From an uncultured Bacteroides sp. (GTDB taxonomy: Bacteria; Bacteroidota; Bacteroidia; Bacteroidales; Bacteroidaceae), in NCBI GenBank assembly GCA_900553815.1, contig USEY01000006.1, positions 1-64,000 on the forward strand: a DNA stretch of 64,000 bases. The letters are read 5' to 3'. The notes beneath the pieces were generated by a model that was not told the DNA's origin, did no database searches, and saw nothing but the letters and a program-made list of their open reading frames with translations. The position numbers were made by a program, and so were the translations under genes. Shown here piece after piece: positions 1 through 10,100 of this stretch. Position 1 is the first letter of the stretch. The number at the start of each line of letters is the position of its first letter.

Positions 1-23
1 AGTGAACCGAATTTATTTAACTT

Positions 24-635
24 TTAACCTTGTCCATTTTTAGTGGACAGTAGTGTGTCTGCATATTCTCCTAACTGGTCTTTCATATTCCAATTGTCCG
101 GGAAAGGACGTATGTCTACTCCACCACTCATACTACCTGCTGCTCCAAATGTTCCTTTATGACGGATGGCAAGCCACAAGGCACCATGTCCTCCCATACT
201 CAAACCCGAAATAGCCCGAAAACGACGATCTGCTTTTGTAGCATAATGCCCATCTGTATAGTCTACCAGTTCAGAAGAGACGAATGTTTCATATCGAAAG
301 TCGGCATGAAGAGGACTATCCCAATACCAACTGTTTTTACCATCGGGACATACAAATATCCAACCTTTTGCATCGGCAATGGCAGGTAATTCCGGCTTCA
401 ATTCAATCCAGCTTTTTGCATTCCCTCCATATCCATGCAACAGGTAAACAACAGGGCAAGACAGTGCTTTATCCCCCAAAGCTTTATCCGGCAAAATAAA
501 AACAACTTTTACACTGTTTTTCATCGAAGGGCTTTCAACCATCAAGGTGTCAACCCGAGCTGCATACAAAGAATAACAGCCAGCCAATAAGAGCCAAACA
601 AACAAAAAGATTTTTCTTTCCATATTTTTTATCAT
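24..635 (-). CDS. Esterase family protein (FrmB/EsterD-like), C-terminally truncated
   Basis: A 203-residue alpha/beta-hydrolase of the esterase D/acyltransferase (FrmB-like) type. An N-terminal hydrophobic segment ends in a lipobox-like LAGC (C20), so it is probably exported and perhaps lipidated. HGYGG (residues 67-71) supplies the oxyanion region and GLSMGG carries the nucleophile S146. Family members usually run to about 270-290 residues, with the catalytic Asp and His in the last third. Here the frame stops shortly after the motif around residue 180, so both are missing. Neither other frame stays open beyond the stop. I infer a truncated, probably inactive gene, but only 23 bases are visible past the stop. 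The first Met was kept; Met5 is an equally good start. Substrate unknown. Confidence 0.7.
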   Translation of the reverse strand: MIKNMERKIFLFVWLLLAGCYSLYAARVDTLMVESPSMKNSVKVVFILPDKALGDKALSCPVVYLLHGYGGNAKSWIELKPELPAIADAKGWIFVCPDGKNSWYWDSPLHADFRYETFVSSELVDYTDGHYATKADRRFRAISGLSMGGHGALWLAIRHKGTFGAAGSMSGGVDIRPFPDNWNMKDQLGEYADTLLSTKNGQG

Positions 636-652
636 TTGAATTTATTATTGAA

Positions 653-660
653 CAAAAGTA
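653..660 (-). promoter_or_regulatory. Bacteroides -7 box for the esterase gene
   Basis: TACTTTTG (minus strand) matches the Bacteroides TAnnTTTG -7 element, 18 bases before the ATG. No clear TTTG -33 box is present at the usual spacing. Confidence 0.4.
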
Positions 661-831
661 AGCATTTTTTCCTTATCGCCATGTTCTTTAATACATTTCA
701 CCTTATGAATAAGCCACTTTAATCTATTTTGGAATACATTTTTACAAATAGACAAAAACACAATGTCTTTCTACAATGATTGCAAAAGGACAGGATATAT
801 GTTTTTTAAGCACACTCTTACACATAGTATT

Positions 832-861
832 TTTGTAATCAGTGAAAAATTTGTAAGTTTG
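832..861 (+). promoter_or_regulatory. Bacteroides-type promoter of the CorC/HlyC-like gene
   Basis: TTTG at 832-835 and TAAGTTTG at 854-861 with an 18-bp spacer match the Bacteroides -33/-7 consensus. Transcription would begin near 868, about 20 bases before the ATG at 887. Confidence 0.6.
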
Positions 862-886
862 TGCCGGAAACCATTTAAAAACCTTT

Positions 887-2185
887 ATGGAATTTTTAAT
901 CATTCTACTTTTATTACTTCTTAACGGCATTTTTGCCATGTACGAATTAGCGCTGGTATCGGCCAGCAAAGCACGCCTGGAAACAATGATTGGAAAAGGC
1001 AACAAAAGAGCCAAAGGCGTGCTGCAGCAACTGGAAGAACCCGAAAAATTTCTTTCGACCATTCAAATCGGCATCACACTCATAGGTATTGTATCCGGTG
1101 CATATGGAGGTGCCACACTTTCTGATGAAGTAGAACCTTTGTTCAGACTGATTCCTGGAATCGAACCTTATGCACATACACTGGCTGTAGCTACCGTAGT
1201 AGTAATTATCACTTATTTATCGCTTATCATAGGAGAGCTGGTTCCTAAATCCATCGCATTAAGTGATCCTGAAAAATGGGCAACACGGCTCAGTCCGTTC
1301 ATGATAGCTGTCAAAAATGTGTCGTATCCTTTCGTTTACCTCCTCAGCGCTTCTACTAAATTGGTAAACCGACTGATTGGTTTAGGAGAAAATGAAGAAC
1401 GGCAAATGACACAGGAAGAATTGAAGATGATTTTACACCAGAGTTCGGAACAAGGTGTGATAGATAAGGAAGAAACAGAAATGCTGCGTGATGTATTCCG
1501 CTTTTCAGACAAACGGGCCAACGATTTAATGACTTATCGAAGAGATATTGTGGTAATGCATCCTAATGATACCCGCGAAGACGTATTACGCATCATCAGT
1601 GAGCAGCATTTCAGCAAATACCTACTGGTAGAAAGTGGAAAGGACGAAGTCATTGGCGTCGTATCGGTAAAAGATATCATTATTATGCTGGGCAGTAATC
1701 AGCCGTTCAACTTACGCAGCATAGCACGCCCCCCTCTCTTCATTCCGGAAAGCTTGTATGCAAAAAAAGTACTTGAACTGTTCAAGAAGAACAAAAATAA
1801 GTTTGGAGTAGTAGTAGATGAATATGGAAATACAGAAGGCATTATCACGCTGCACGACCTGACTGAAAGCATCTTCGGTGACATATTGGAAGAAAACGAA
1901 ACAGAAGAAGAAGAAATTGTACGCCGTCAGGATGGTTCGCTTTTGGTAGAAGCCTCCATGAATATAGACGACTTCATGGATGCCATGGGAATTTTAAATT
2001 ATGATGACCTGAGAGAAGAAGATTTCACTACGCTGAGCGGATTAGCCATGTTCCTTATCGGCCGTGTACCCAAAGCGGGAGATTTGTTCACTTATAAAAA
2101 CCTGGAATTTGAAGTTGTCGACATGGATCGTGGGCGGGTAGACAAGTTGCTCGTAGTAAAACACGAAGAGGATGAAGACAAGTAA
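887..2185 (+). CDS. Hemolysin-like CNNM/CorC family membrane protein (DUF21 + CBS pair)
   Basis: A 432-residue integral membrane protein of the TlyC/CorC 'hemolysin family'. The order is: N-terminal CNNM/DUF21 transmembrane domain (about residues 1-185, with hydrophobic helices at 1-20, 60-80 and 95-120), a pair of CBS domains (about 200-330, including VVVDEYGNTEGIITL), then an acidic linker and the C-terminal CorC-associated domain (about 345-430). The family is linked to Mg2+/Co2+ homeostasis rather than true haemolysis. The length is normal and the start sits 26 bases behind a good promoter. The stop codon is directly followed by the left end of an IS982 element, so the native downstream sequence has been displaced and any 3' partner or terminator lost. 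Family call is firm; the transported ion is not known. Confidence 0.88.
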   Translation: MEFLIILLLLLLNGIFAMYELALVSASKARLETMIGKGNKRAKGVLQQLEEPEKFLSTIQIGITLIGIVSGAYGGATLSDEVEPLFRLIPGIEPYAHTLAVATVVVIITYLSLIIGELVPKSIALSDPEKWATRLSPFMIAVKNVSYPFVYLLSASTKLVNRLIGLGENEERQMTQEELKMILHQSSEQGVIDKEETEMLRDVFRFSDKRANDLMTYRRDIVVMHPNDTREDVLRIISEQHFSKYLLVESGKDEVIGVVSVKDIIIMLGSNQPFNLRSIARPPLFIPESLYAKKVLELFKKNKNKFGVVVDEYGNTEGIITLHDLTESIFGDILEENETEEEEIVRRQDGSLLVEASMNIDDFMDAMGILNYDDLREEDFTTLSGLAMFLIGRVPKAGDLFTYKNLEFEVVDMDRGRVDKLLVVKHEEDEDK

Positions 2186-3208
2186 ATAACGCGAGTTCGA
2201 TATAAAATTAGAAAATAGAAAGTTGTCCGTCATTGACAAAATTTATGTCAATGGCGGGCTTCTTTTCAAAAAAGCAGTATGCTGCAATAGCCGACAAAGA
2301 GTTGGCTATAAAGTTATTGAAAGAACGATGTCTGGAGTGTTCTATCTGTGCAATGTTCTTCAGTTCGTCATTGACTGTTTCAATCAAGGCTCTTTTTCTG
2401 AGCAGAATCTTGTCGGCGACACTCATCAGTGAGTTCCTCATATTATTTTTAACTTTAGTAACAAGCTGTATGCCATTAAGAAAAAGGTTCTCAAACAGAG
2501 CTTGACCGATATATCCTTTGTCTGCACATAGTTTTCCTTTGATGTTTTCCAGAAGCTTACCTTGCTTCAACGGTTCCCGGTCATCTACGTTTCCTGGCGT
2601 GAACATGAAATTGAGTATCTCTCCTTTGTCATTGATTATCAGATGCAGCTTGAATCCGAAGAACCATCCCATTGAACATTTTCCACGCTCGGCAAGTCCC
2701 TCAAATGTCTTATGAATCAGAATTCTCTGGTTGCGACAGACACGTAAAGGAGTGGAGTCAACAAAACTGATGCCGGTACAGGTTCCCAGCAGTACTTTTT
2801 TGATGAAGATGGTTATGGGAAGCAATACTTCCTTCTCCAGTTCCACAAAACGGTTATAGGAAACCTGACGCGGAAAAAGGTGTTTCAGATGTTTACAGAC
2901 ATATTCCTTGTAGTAATAACCACCGGAATGGAACAGGATAAGGATAACCATAATCTCAGCATCACTCATACGGTTGGGCTTGTTGCGATGCTTCTGTTTC
3001 TTGTCTTCAACCATATATTTTTCCTGTTGAAATGTAAATTCCTTACAGAAATCATCGACCATACAATAAATCTCTGTAATTTTAGACTCTGGAAACATAG
3101 TGATAATCGTTTAAATGTTATAATTGCTCACTATAAATTTAATACTTTTATTGCTATGTTTCTATTTATCAGCAAGATATATTTATTCTTATTTCGAACT
3201 CACGTTAT
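2186..3208 (-). mobile_element. IS982-family insertion sequence (about 1.02 kb)
   Basis: A complete-looking element with one transposase gene. Its ends form imperfect terminal inverted repeats: the left end from 2186 reads ATAACGCGAGTTCGA and the right end, read inwards from 3208, gives ATAACGTGAGTTCGA, with weaker similarity further in. I could not see an unambiguous target duplication; the outer boundary may be off by a few bases. The left end abuts the stop codon of the preceding CorC-like gene. Confidence 0.85.
2208..3098 (-). CDS. IS982-family DDE transposase
   Basis: A 296-residue transposase that fills the IS. It shows the IS982 layout: an N-terminal region with MSDAEIMVILILFHSGGY, then the DDE catalytic core with the first Asp in SFVDSTPL, the second in the GNVDDREPL region, and Glu in IETVNDELK, followed by the family's C-terminal stretch rich in HSRHRSFNNF. 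No internal stop or frameshift is visible, so the element may still be active. The first Met gives full family length. Confidence 0.9.
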   Translation of the reverse strand: MFPESKITEIYCMVDDFCKEFTFQQEKYMVEDKKQKHRNKPNRMSDAEIMVILILFHSGGYYYKEYVCKHLKHLFPRQVSYNRFVELEKEVLLPITIFIKKVLLGTCTGISFVDSTPLRVCRNQRILIHKTFEGLAERGKCSMGWFFGFKLHLIINDKGEILNFMFTPGNVDDREPLKQGKLLENIKGKLCADKGYIGQALFENLFLNGIQLVTKVKNNMRNSLMSVADKILLRKRALIETVNDELKNIAQIEHSRHRSFNNFIANSLSAIAAYCFFEKKPAIDINFVNDGQLSIF

Positions 3209-3314
3209 GTTATTCTACTAAAATTCTACCATTTTTCTTAATTCTCTGTGGGTTTTGCTTAATTGATAGTTGGGGTAAAAGGTTGTTTGGGGACTTATAT
3301 TGGGCTATAAATAT

Positions 3315-3353
3315 AAAAAGGAAGAAACCCACATTATGGATTTCCTCCTTTTA
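3315..3353 (-). terminator. Intrinsic terminator after the left surface-lipoprotein gene
   Basis: An imperfect 12-13 bp stem (AAAAGGAGGAAAT paired with ATTTCTTCCTTTT on the minus strand) with a 12-base loop and a following U-rich stretch, 21 bases beyond the stop at 3374. It would end the left SusC-SusD-lipoprotein operon. Confidence 0.55.
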
Positions 3354-3373
3354 TGTTATAACAGTAACTATGC

Positions 3374-5434
3374 TTACTTAGTATTCAACTTAAAAGCTAC
3401 AGGCTGTTCAATCGAGGGAGCTAGTTTAACACTGCTATTTCTTCGTTGTTTATTTAGCTCTGACGATTGTGGTTGAGCGTTTAGTCGATGTATATAAACA
3501 CGTCGTGGCTCAAAACCTTTTTCTATTGATTGGAAACTACCGCTCATGCGTGCTTTATCCAGAGGAGTAGCAAATGATTCTGTTTCGGGAACATAAGCAG
3601 GCCAAGAGAGGTTATTCCAATATCCACTCAAGAACATATACTGTCCTTGTCCGTCATCAACAACATATATCATACCGTCATAACGTCCTTGGTTGCTCGG
3701 ATCGTTGATGAACAAGAAGTTTCCTTCTTTGTCCAAACCTCCAATCAGATTCTCCAGACCGAATGAACCGGGCATCCTGCTATTACATACGCCAATAATT
3801 CCTTGCATACCTTGAATTACTCCCGTATACTGAGATTGAAATCCCAGATAGCCAGTTTCGGCATCGTAATTCAGTAAGAAGGAATCATCGTATCCTTCAA
3901 TTACACCACCTGACAAACCTTTGACAAGTAAGGTTGTGGCGTCTTTTTTGGTTATATTTACTAGCGTTTCACCACCATTCCCTTCACCATCGTCTAACGT
4001 AGCAACCCAGTTGCCAACATACTTGTCTATAGGAAGTTTTGTCTGTAACTGGTCAATTTCACTTTGACCCCACAAGAATGTTTCATATACCTGAGCCAAT
4101 GATGTGGTAAGCTTTCCGCTCTCATCGGCTAAGTAGAATTCAATAGCCAATATTAATTTGCCAGTTTGGGTATTGTATGATGATTTGTTGGGTATAGGCT
4201 GTATATAAATAGTATTGCCACCGAAAGTAACCAAGCCACTGTTCTGACCACGTGGAATATCCACTGTACCTTTTTCCATATCAACATGGAAATACAGGTG
4301 TGCTTTCTCTTCAGCAGAATACAAGTTAGGCATACGATAAAATGTGGGATCCTCTTCAGCTTGCTGAATTAATTGATTCCAGTAGTTGTTCTCGCCAAAT
4401 TCTTCGATTTGTGTGGTAAAGAATCCTGTAGCCTCAGGTACATCTTTCCAAGTATAGTCTCGATCATAGTCGGGAGCTAACAATGCAGGATTCAGTGCTA
4501 AAGTGAATGAACCAGCATTGAGAATAAAGAATCCATATCCATCAAGGTTGTGATATGTTGCTCCAAGATCGAACAATTGTTTCTTTTCGTCATAAGTACC
4601 TAAAGGATAGTCGGTGCTTTCAGGAGGAATAGGACCAGCAGATGTTTGCAGATTTCCTGCAATAGAGCCAAAGGTATTCCAAGTCTGATCTACGCTCGGA
4701 CCCTTCCCGTCAGTCATTTTGAAACCTAAATTAGTAGGTGCAATATACCATTTCTTCAACTCTGAATATGTTTCTCCATCAAGTACGATATATGGATATT
4801 CAAAATTTTCAGGGAAGAAGTTTTGAAGGCCCCAGTTCTCTGCCATATAGTTGTTATCATATGGACTCTTGAAACGATAGAGGTTATAGCCTTTGGCTTT
4901 TTCCACTGTAAGTTTGGTTATCGCAATATTTGTACCGCCATACATAGAGAATATGTTTTCAGTAAAGATGGCATCTTCTGAAATTACTTCCCATTCATAT
5001 ACAATTTCTTCTGGATATAAGACTGTTAATGTTATGGACGAATTTGAATATGGAGTTCCTTCTGCAAATGTTAATGTTATTTGGTAAGTTGTTCCTCGTA
5101 CTATATTGTCGTAGGCAATTGTCATGCTCGAAGTCGATTCGCCTTCTGCAAAACTAACTGTACTTGGCACGGTAAACAGGTTTTCCCCACCTTCTGTAAT
5201 TGTTGCGGTTACAGCTGCATCTGTAGCGTTAATGGTATCTGTACGCATTACACTAAGAGTAATTTCGCCACTAGTTCCGTCTAATGTATATGAGGTCTTA
5301 ACAGAAGTTGGGAAATAAACTCCTTGACCTTCTACAGGTCCTGCTGCCATATAATCAACGCTGTCGGTACATGATGTCCAGCCCAGCATCAATATGCTCA
5401 TCAAGGCAAGCATTATTGTATTAATCTTTTTCAT
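3374..5434 (-). CDS. Surface lipoprotein in SusE/F position (Calx-beta-like N-terminus)
   Basis: A 686-residue exported lipoprotein: signal peptide with lipobox LGWTSC, then an Ig-like domain of Calx-beta type (about residues 35-145), then a long region of unknown fold. It is the third gene of the left susC-susD operon, 35 bases after susD, the usual place for a surface glycan-binding protein. The first 200 residues share layout with the third gene of the right operon (18058-18909): a Calx-beta-like domain followed by a block with a KA.GY/F..YR..(S/N)PYD pattern. The proteins therefore look like paralogues, but this one is over twice as long. Function in glycan capture is inferred from position; the ligand is unknown. 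Confidence 0.7.
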   Translation of the reverse strand: MKKINTIMLALMSILMLGWTSCTDSVDYMAAGPVEGQGVYFPTSVKTSYTLDGTSGEITLSVMRTDTINATDAAVTATITEGGENLFTVPSTVSFAEGESTSSMTIAYDNIVRGTTYQITLTFAEGTPYSNSSITLTVLYPEEIVYEWEVISEDAIFTENIFSMYGGTNIAITKLTVEKAKGYNLYRFKSPYDNNYMAENWGLQNFFPENFEYPYIVLDGETYSELKKWYIAPTNLGFKMTDGKGPSVDQTWNTFGSIAGNLQTSAGPIPPESTDYPLGTYDEKKQLFDLGATYHNLDGYGFFILNAGSFTLALNPALLAPDYDRDYTWKDVPEATGFFTTQIEEFGENNYWNQLIQQAEEDPTFYRMPNLYSAEEKAHLYFHVDMEKGTVDIPRGQNSGLVTFGGNTIYIQPIPNKSSYNTQTGKLILAIEFYLADESGKLTTSLAQVYETFLWGQSEIDQLQTKLPIDKYVGNWVATLDDGEGNGGETLVNITKKDATTLLVKGLSGGVIEGYDDSFLLNYDAETGYLGFQSQYTGVIQGMQGIIGVCNSRMPGSFGLENLIGGLDKEGNFLFINDPSNQGRYDGMIYVVDDGQGQYMFLSGYWNNLSWPAYVPETESFATPLDKARMSGSFQSIEKGFEPRRVYIHRLNAQPQSSELNKQRRNSSVKLAPSIEQPVAFKLNTK

Positions 5435-5469
5435 ATTTATTCTCAGTTTATTCTTTATTCTTACACTAT

Positions 5470-7089
5470 TTACTCTTGTTCACTAGGATCAATCCATTCG
5501 TTATATGCGCCGCTAGGATCAGGATTTTCAAAGCCTATTAATGCTGAATTGTTGTTCTTTTCAGTTTGAACAATGCAAAGATTCATCCATGCAGGGCGTC
5601 CATCTGTATTGAAACGGGTAGCGTTAGCAAAATTGGTTCCTACGAATCCGCGAGTTACCGACATATTCAGACGTTTAACATCAAAGAATGTTAATCCTTC
5701 TCCCCAAAGTTCAATTCGTTTTTGGAAAATGATTTCATCAATTAGCTCTTGACCACTTGCAGCACATATGTATTCCGGATCTCTATAAGAAGTCATAAAG
5801 TTATTAAGTAGTGTTACAGCTTGAGCGTCTCCTAATTGTGCGGCAGCTTCTGCTTCGATAAAATACATTTCCTCTACACGCATTAATGGATATGCAGTTG
5901 CTGCACCTACTGTAAAGTCATCGCAGTTACCTTCTGCAGGACGGAATTTAACAGAAGAATACGTTGATAATCTATTACCGAAATTGCCAAAAGCTGCTGA
6001 TGTCAAGAAATCAGTTTCACCTTCCAGCATTCCTCCTTCTGGAGCCTTCCACATTTTTTTTCTAAAGTCTGTATCACTTAATCTATCATACAGATTTGAA
6101 TTTATCATAAGATAAGGTGCTTGGCTTGAATAGCCAAAAGATGTTTCATTTGACATCCATGATGCCCAGTTCAAAATACCTGTTTTTACTACATTATCTT
6201 CAGAAACCATCTCTGAGCCCCACATCCAGCATGATATATCGTTGAAACCTTTTGTTGTACTTAAACATTGTTCCTCCGTCATAGGATTGCCATTAAATGC
6301 ATTAATAGCTTGACGTGCAAATGTTCTCGCGTTGTTATAGTCTTCCAGCCACATATAATATCGGGCTTTCAAACCATAAATAGCATCAAGATGTGGCAAT
6401 GCTTTCGAAGATTCGCCTAATTTGTTAATATGTTCCTCTGCAAAATCCAAATCTCCCAGAATGAATGCTGCCATATCTTCTTTTGTAGCACGTGGATTAT
6501 TTCGTGCTTCAGCTTCTGTTGTCGTTTCTGTTACGATAGGTACTGTTAATCCAAGAACATTATCAGCAGTAGTTGCTTTATTCGGAAGGAATTCATACAT
6601 GCGTGCCATATCCAGATAGAAAAATGCGCGGAAGGCATGTGCTGCTGCCAAATATCCCATTTGGGCTTCAGATGCGGTTTCGGGGTTAATAGCAGCAATC
6701 AATTTATTAGTAGTAAGTACAGCTTGCCAATAATAGTTCCATATAAATTGTGGATAAACATAGCTTTCGCCCTGATAGATATTTTGTTCCCAAGACTGAT
6801 ACCAGTCATATCCAGAGCTTATTACAGCCATGTCTTCAGTCATTACATCGCGGATGTGCATAATAGATCCATATCCCCAATCCCAGTGGTAACTTGATGC
6901 CACTACACCTACTACATTCAGGCTGGCCGGCATTGCCCACAACATGGCAGAGGTAGCCATGTCTGACGAAGTTAACTGGTCTTCAGTAGCACCGCTTGTC
7001 GGAAAAGTCTCTTCTATACATCCAGTAGTCATTACCAGAGATGAGGAAAGACAAACCCCTAATAATAATTTTGATATTTTAGTTTTCAT
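5470..7089 (-). CDS. SusD/RagB-like outer-membrane lipoprotein (left operon)
   Basis: A 539-residue SusD-family protein. The signal peptide ends in a lipobox (MTTGC), and the body has the tetratricopeptide-like helices typical of the family, including the N-terminal YWQAVLTTNKLIAAI region, FRAFFYLDMARMY, and the C-terminal MRVEEMYFIEAEA and RIELWGEGLTFFDVKRLN blocks. SusD proteins sit as a lid on the paired SusC channel and bind oligosaccharide at the cell surface. It starts 20 bases after the SusC gene and so is co-transcribed and, by the switch proposed here, is expressed only when the promoter segment faces left. Glycan unknown. Confidence 0.93.
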   Translation of the reverse strand: MKTKISKLLLGVCLSSSLVMTTGCIEETFPTSGATEDQLTSSDMATSAMLWAMPASLNVVGVVASSYHWDWGYGSIMHIRDVMTEDMAVISSGYDWYQSWEQNIYQGESYVYPQFIWNYYWQAVLTTNKLIAAINPETASEAQMGYLAAAHAFRAFFYLDMARMYEFLPNKATTADNVLGLTVPIVTETTTEAEARNNPRATKEDMAAFILGDLDFAEEHINKLGESSKALPHLDAIYGLKARYYMWLEDYNNARTFARQAINAFNGNPMTEEQCLSTTKGFNDISCWMWGSEMVSEDNVVKTGILNWASWMSNETSFGYSSQAPYLMINSNLYDRLSDTDFRKKMWKAPEGGMLEGETDFLTSAAFGNFGNRLSTYSSVKFRPAEGNCDDFTVGAATAYPLMRVEEMYFIEAEAAAQLGDAQAVTLLNNFMTSYRDPEYICAASGQELIDEIIFQKRIELWGEGLTFFDVKRLNMSVTRGFVGTNFANATRFNTDGRPAWMNLCIVQTEKNNNSALIGFENPDPSGAYNEWIDPSEQE

Positions 7090-7109
7090 ATCGTCTGTTC
7101 GGATTAAAT

Positions 7110-10100
7110 TTAGAAAGTTAAAGTGATGCCACCTGAAATAGTACGCATGGGGGCATAATATGAATTAGTTATTGAACCTGTGATACTTTGACGAGGATCG
7201 AGGCCTTGACGTTTTGACCATACCCAAATATTATCAGCAGTTAGATATACACGCAGCTTTTCAATATTTAATGTACGAGTTACTCGGCTTGGTAATGTGT
7301 AACCAAAGTTAATATTTTGTAAACTCAAGTAAGAAGCACTAGTTAAAAATCTGTCTGAAGAAGCTGTTGTATAATTATCACCGAATTGGAAACGAGGAAT
7401 ATTTGAGTTCTTATTCTCTGGAGTCCAAGCATTCAATAAGTCTGCGTGGAAGTTGGTACCTTTGCTGCTGGCTGTTGGTGAAGACATCATTCCTGCATAG
7501 TCACCATCATAAACTTGGCCACCAATCTGATAAGTAAAGTCAACAGACAGATCGAAACCTTTGTATGCAAGGCTTGTGTTGAAACCACCATACAGATCTG
7601 GCAACGCTGTTCCACATAGGTAATAATCTGCATCGTCATATTTTGTTGTCGTTTCACGACCGATAACCTTACCGTTTTCGTCTTTTACATTCTTATAGTA
7701 AAGAGCTTGTCCGTCTTCTGCAACACCTGCGTATTTTTTTATACGATAGGTATAAAGAGCTTCACCTTCACCATAGTAATAGTTACCACTACTATAACCA
7801 GGAACTCCGTCAACAACCATTGTCTTACGTTCGTCAGGTAAATAAGAAATCTTATTTTTGTAGTGTGTCAGATTTAGGCCTAAATCCCATGTGAAATCAT
7901 TTGTTTCAATAAGAGTACCTTTGAACTCAGCTTCAATACCTTGATTGCACATATCACCAACGTTAGCATAGTAAGATGTGTAACCGTATGTTGGAGGCAG
8001 AGGGAAAGAGAACAACATATCGCTGGTCTTGCGATAGAAATATTCAACTGTACCTGTTAAACGGCCTTTAAATAATTCAAAATCAAAACCTGCATTGAAG
8101 TTTCCGTTAGTTTCCCAAGTGATGTCTTTGTTACCCATTGTGTTGGGAATTGAAGCAGGGTGTCCACCTGAGTTTACAATGCTGTAAGTGTTGATGTAAC
8201 GGTAATCACCAATGTTATCGTTACCTTGTGAACCATAAGATGCTTTTAATTTAAGTAAATCAACCCATTCAATATCAAAGAAGTCTTCTTTTGAAATAAT
8301 CCATGCTGCACCTGCTGACCAGAAATTACCCCAACGGTTATCTGGGTGGAAGCGTGAAGAAGCATCTCTACGGTAAGAACCTGAAAGGAAATATTTTTCT
8401 GCAAAATCATATTGTATACGTCCAAAATAACCTTCTGTATTATAGTCGTTTACGTATGAATCACTACCATTTTCTGTAATAGCTCCGGCCAGTTCTATGT
8501 TTGTAGGATCAAATACATTTGACTTGCTGGCATAGAGGTAATAATATTTATAGCGATATGATTCATGACCTAACATAACATCTAAATTGTGTGAACCGTA
8601 AGAATGTTTCCAATTCAGTAATTGTTGGTGGTTATAAGCCAATTGGCGGGTATGATATTTCGATGCAATACCATTTGATGTTGCATATTGTCCATAGTAA
8701 GGGTTAGTAAAACCGTTTGTGCGCGTTTCATCAATAGCTACACCGCTTGTCCAAGTAAATTTGAAATCTTTCAAGAAGCGTATTTCTGCAAATCCTGTAC
8801 CCGTCATAGCATTGCCTTCTGCATTATTGGTATCCAATAAATTAGCTGCAAAGGCGTTTGAACCACTTAGGAATGGACGGCTTAGACCTGCGTTATCTTT
8901 GTTACCAAAGTCATACATAGTAAATCCATTCTTATCTTTCATGATATTACCTTCGCCATCACGGATATAGAGAGGATAGATTGGAGCTATTTGAGTAGCA
9001 TATGCAAAAATGTTTCCCGAAGAATTGGAAGAACCATCTTCACTTAAAGAATTAGAATCAAAGTGGGTATATGACATATTGGCGCCTATTTTTAACCATT
9101 CTTTTACTTGGTAATCTGCTTTCAGACGACCAGTGAGGCGTTCATAGTCTGAATTGTCAACAATACCTTCATTGTTAAGGTAGCTGATTGATGCATAGAA
9201 TGATGATTTGTCAGAACCCGCAGAAACGCTAACATTGTATTCTTGACGCAATCCTGTTTTATATGCTTCGTCTAGCCAGTTATCTGGAGCAATTGTATAT
9301 TTCTGTCCGTTGTATTCAATTACATTGCCTAATGTAGCATTCGGATTCAGTTTACCATTCAAACCTATCAGATATTGTCCTTCAGGAATAGTATAAATAT
9401 TGTAGCCTAAACCGTAGTCACCAGAACCCAACATATTCTTATTAGCATTAGCATGAGCTGTTGCATTGTCCATGCCTTGACCTAAATAGTAGTTTTTCAA
9501 TGCGCTATAATACATTTCATAGTATTGAGCCGGATCTTTGATGAAATTATAGTCTTGTGTAGCTCGTGAGTTAGAACCCCATTTGGCATCTACTGTAACA
9601 CGTGCTTGTCCTGCATTACCTTTTTTAGTTGTAATGATAATTACACCATTTGCGCCACGGGCACCGTACAATGCATTTGATGCAGCATCTTTAAGTACGG
9701 TCATTGATTCAATATCTTGTGTACTGATATTGTTTAGGTCACCTTCAAATGGTGCACCATCTAAAATAATCAGAGGGTCATTACCTGCATTGATAGAGCT
9801 AATACCACGGATACGGATTGTAGGACTTGTAGCACCGGGTTGTCCAGATGAATTTGTTAATTGTACACCAGATACTTTACCAGTTAGTGCATTAGCAGCA
9901 TTAGATGCTTGGATTTTGCCAATGGCTTCAGAGTTTACTACTGTTGCTGAACCAGTAAATGCAGACTTCTTAGCCGTACCGTAAGCAACGACCATCACTT
10001 CATCGAGCACTTCAGTATTAGGATGCAATCTCACTTCCACATTGGGCTGGATAGCTACTTCCTGGCTCATCATACCAATGTAAGAAATCACCAAAGTTTT

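Noticed and set aside
3124..3381. An 85-codon hydrophobic open frame on the plus strand
   Set aside because: It spans the IS end, the intergenic gap and a terminator; the hydrophobicity comes from AT-rich DNA.
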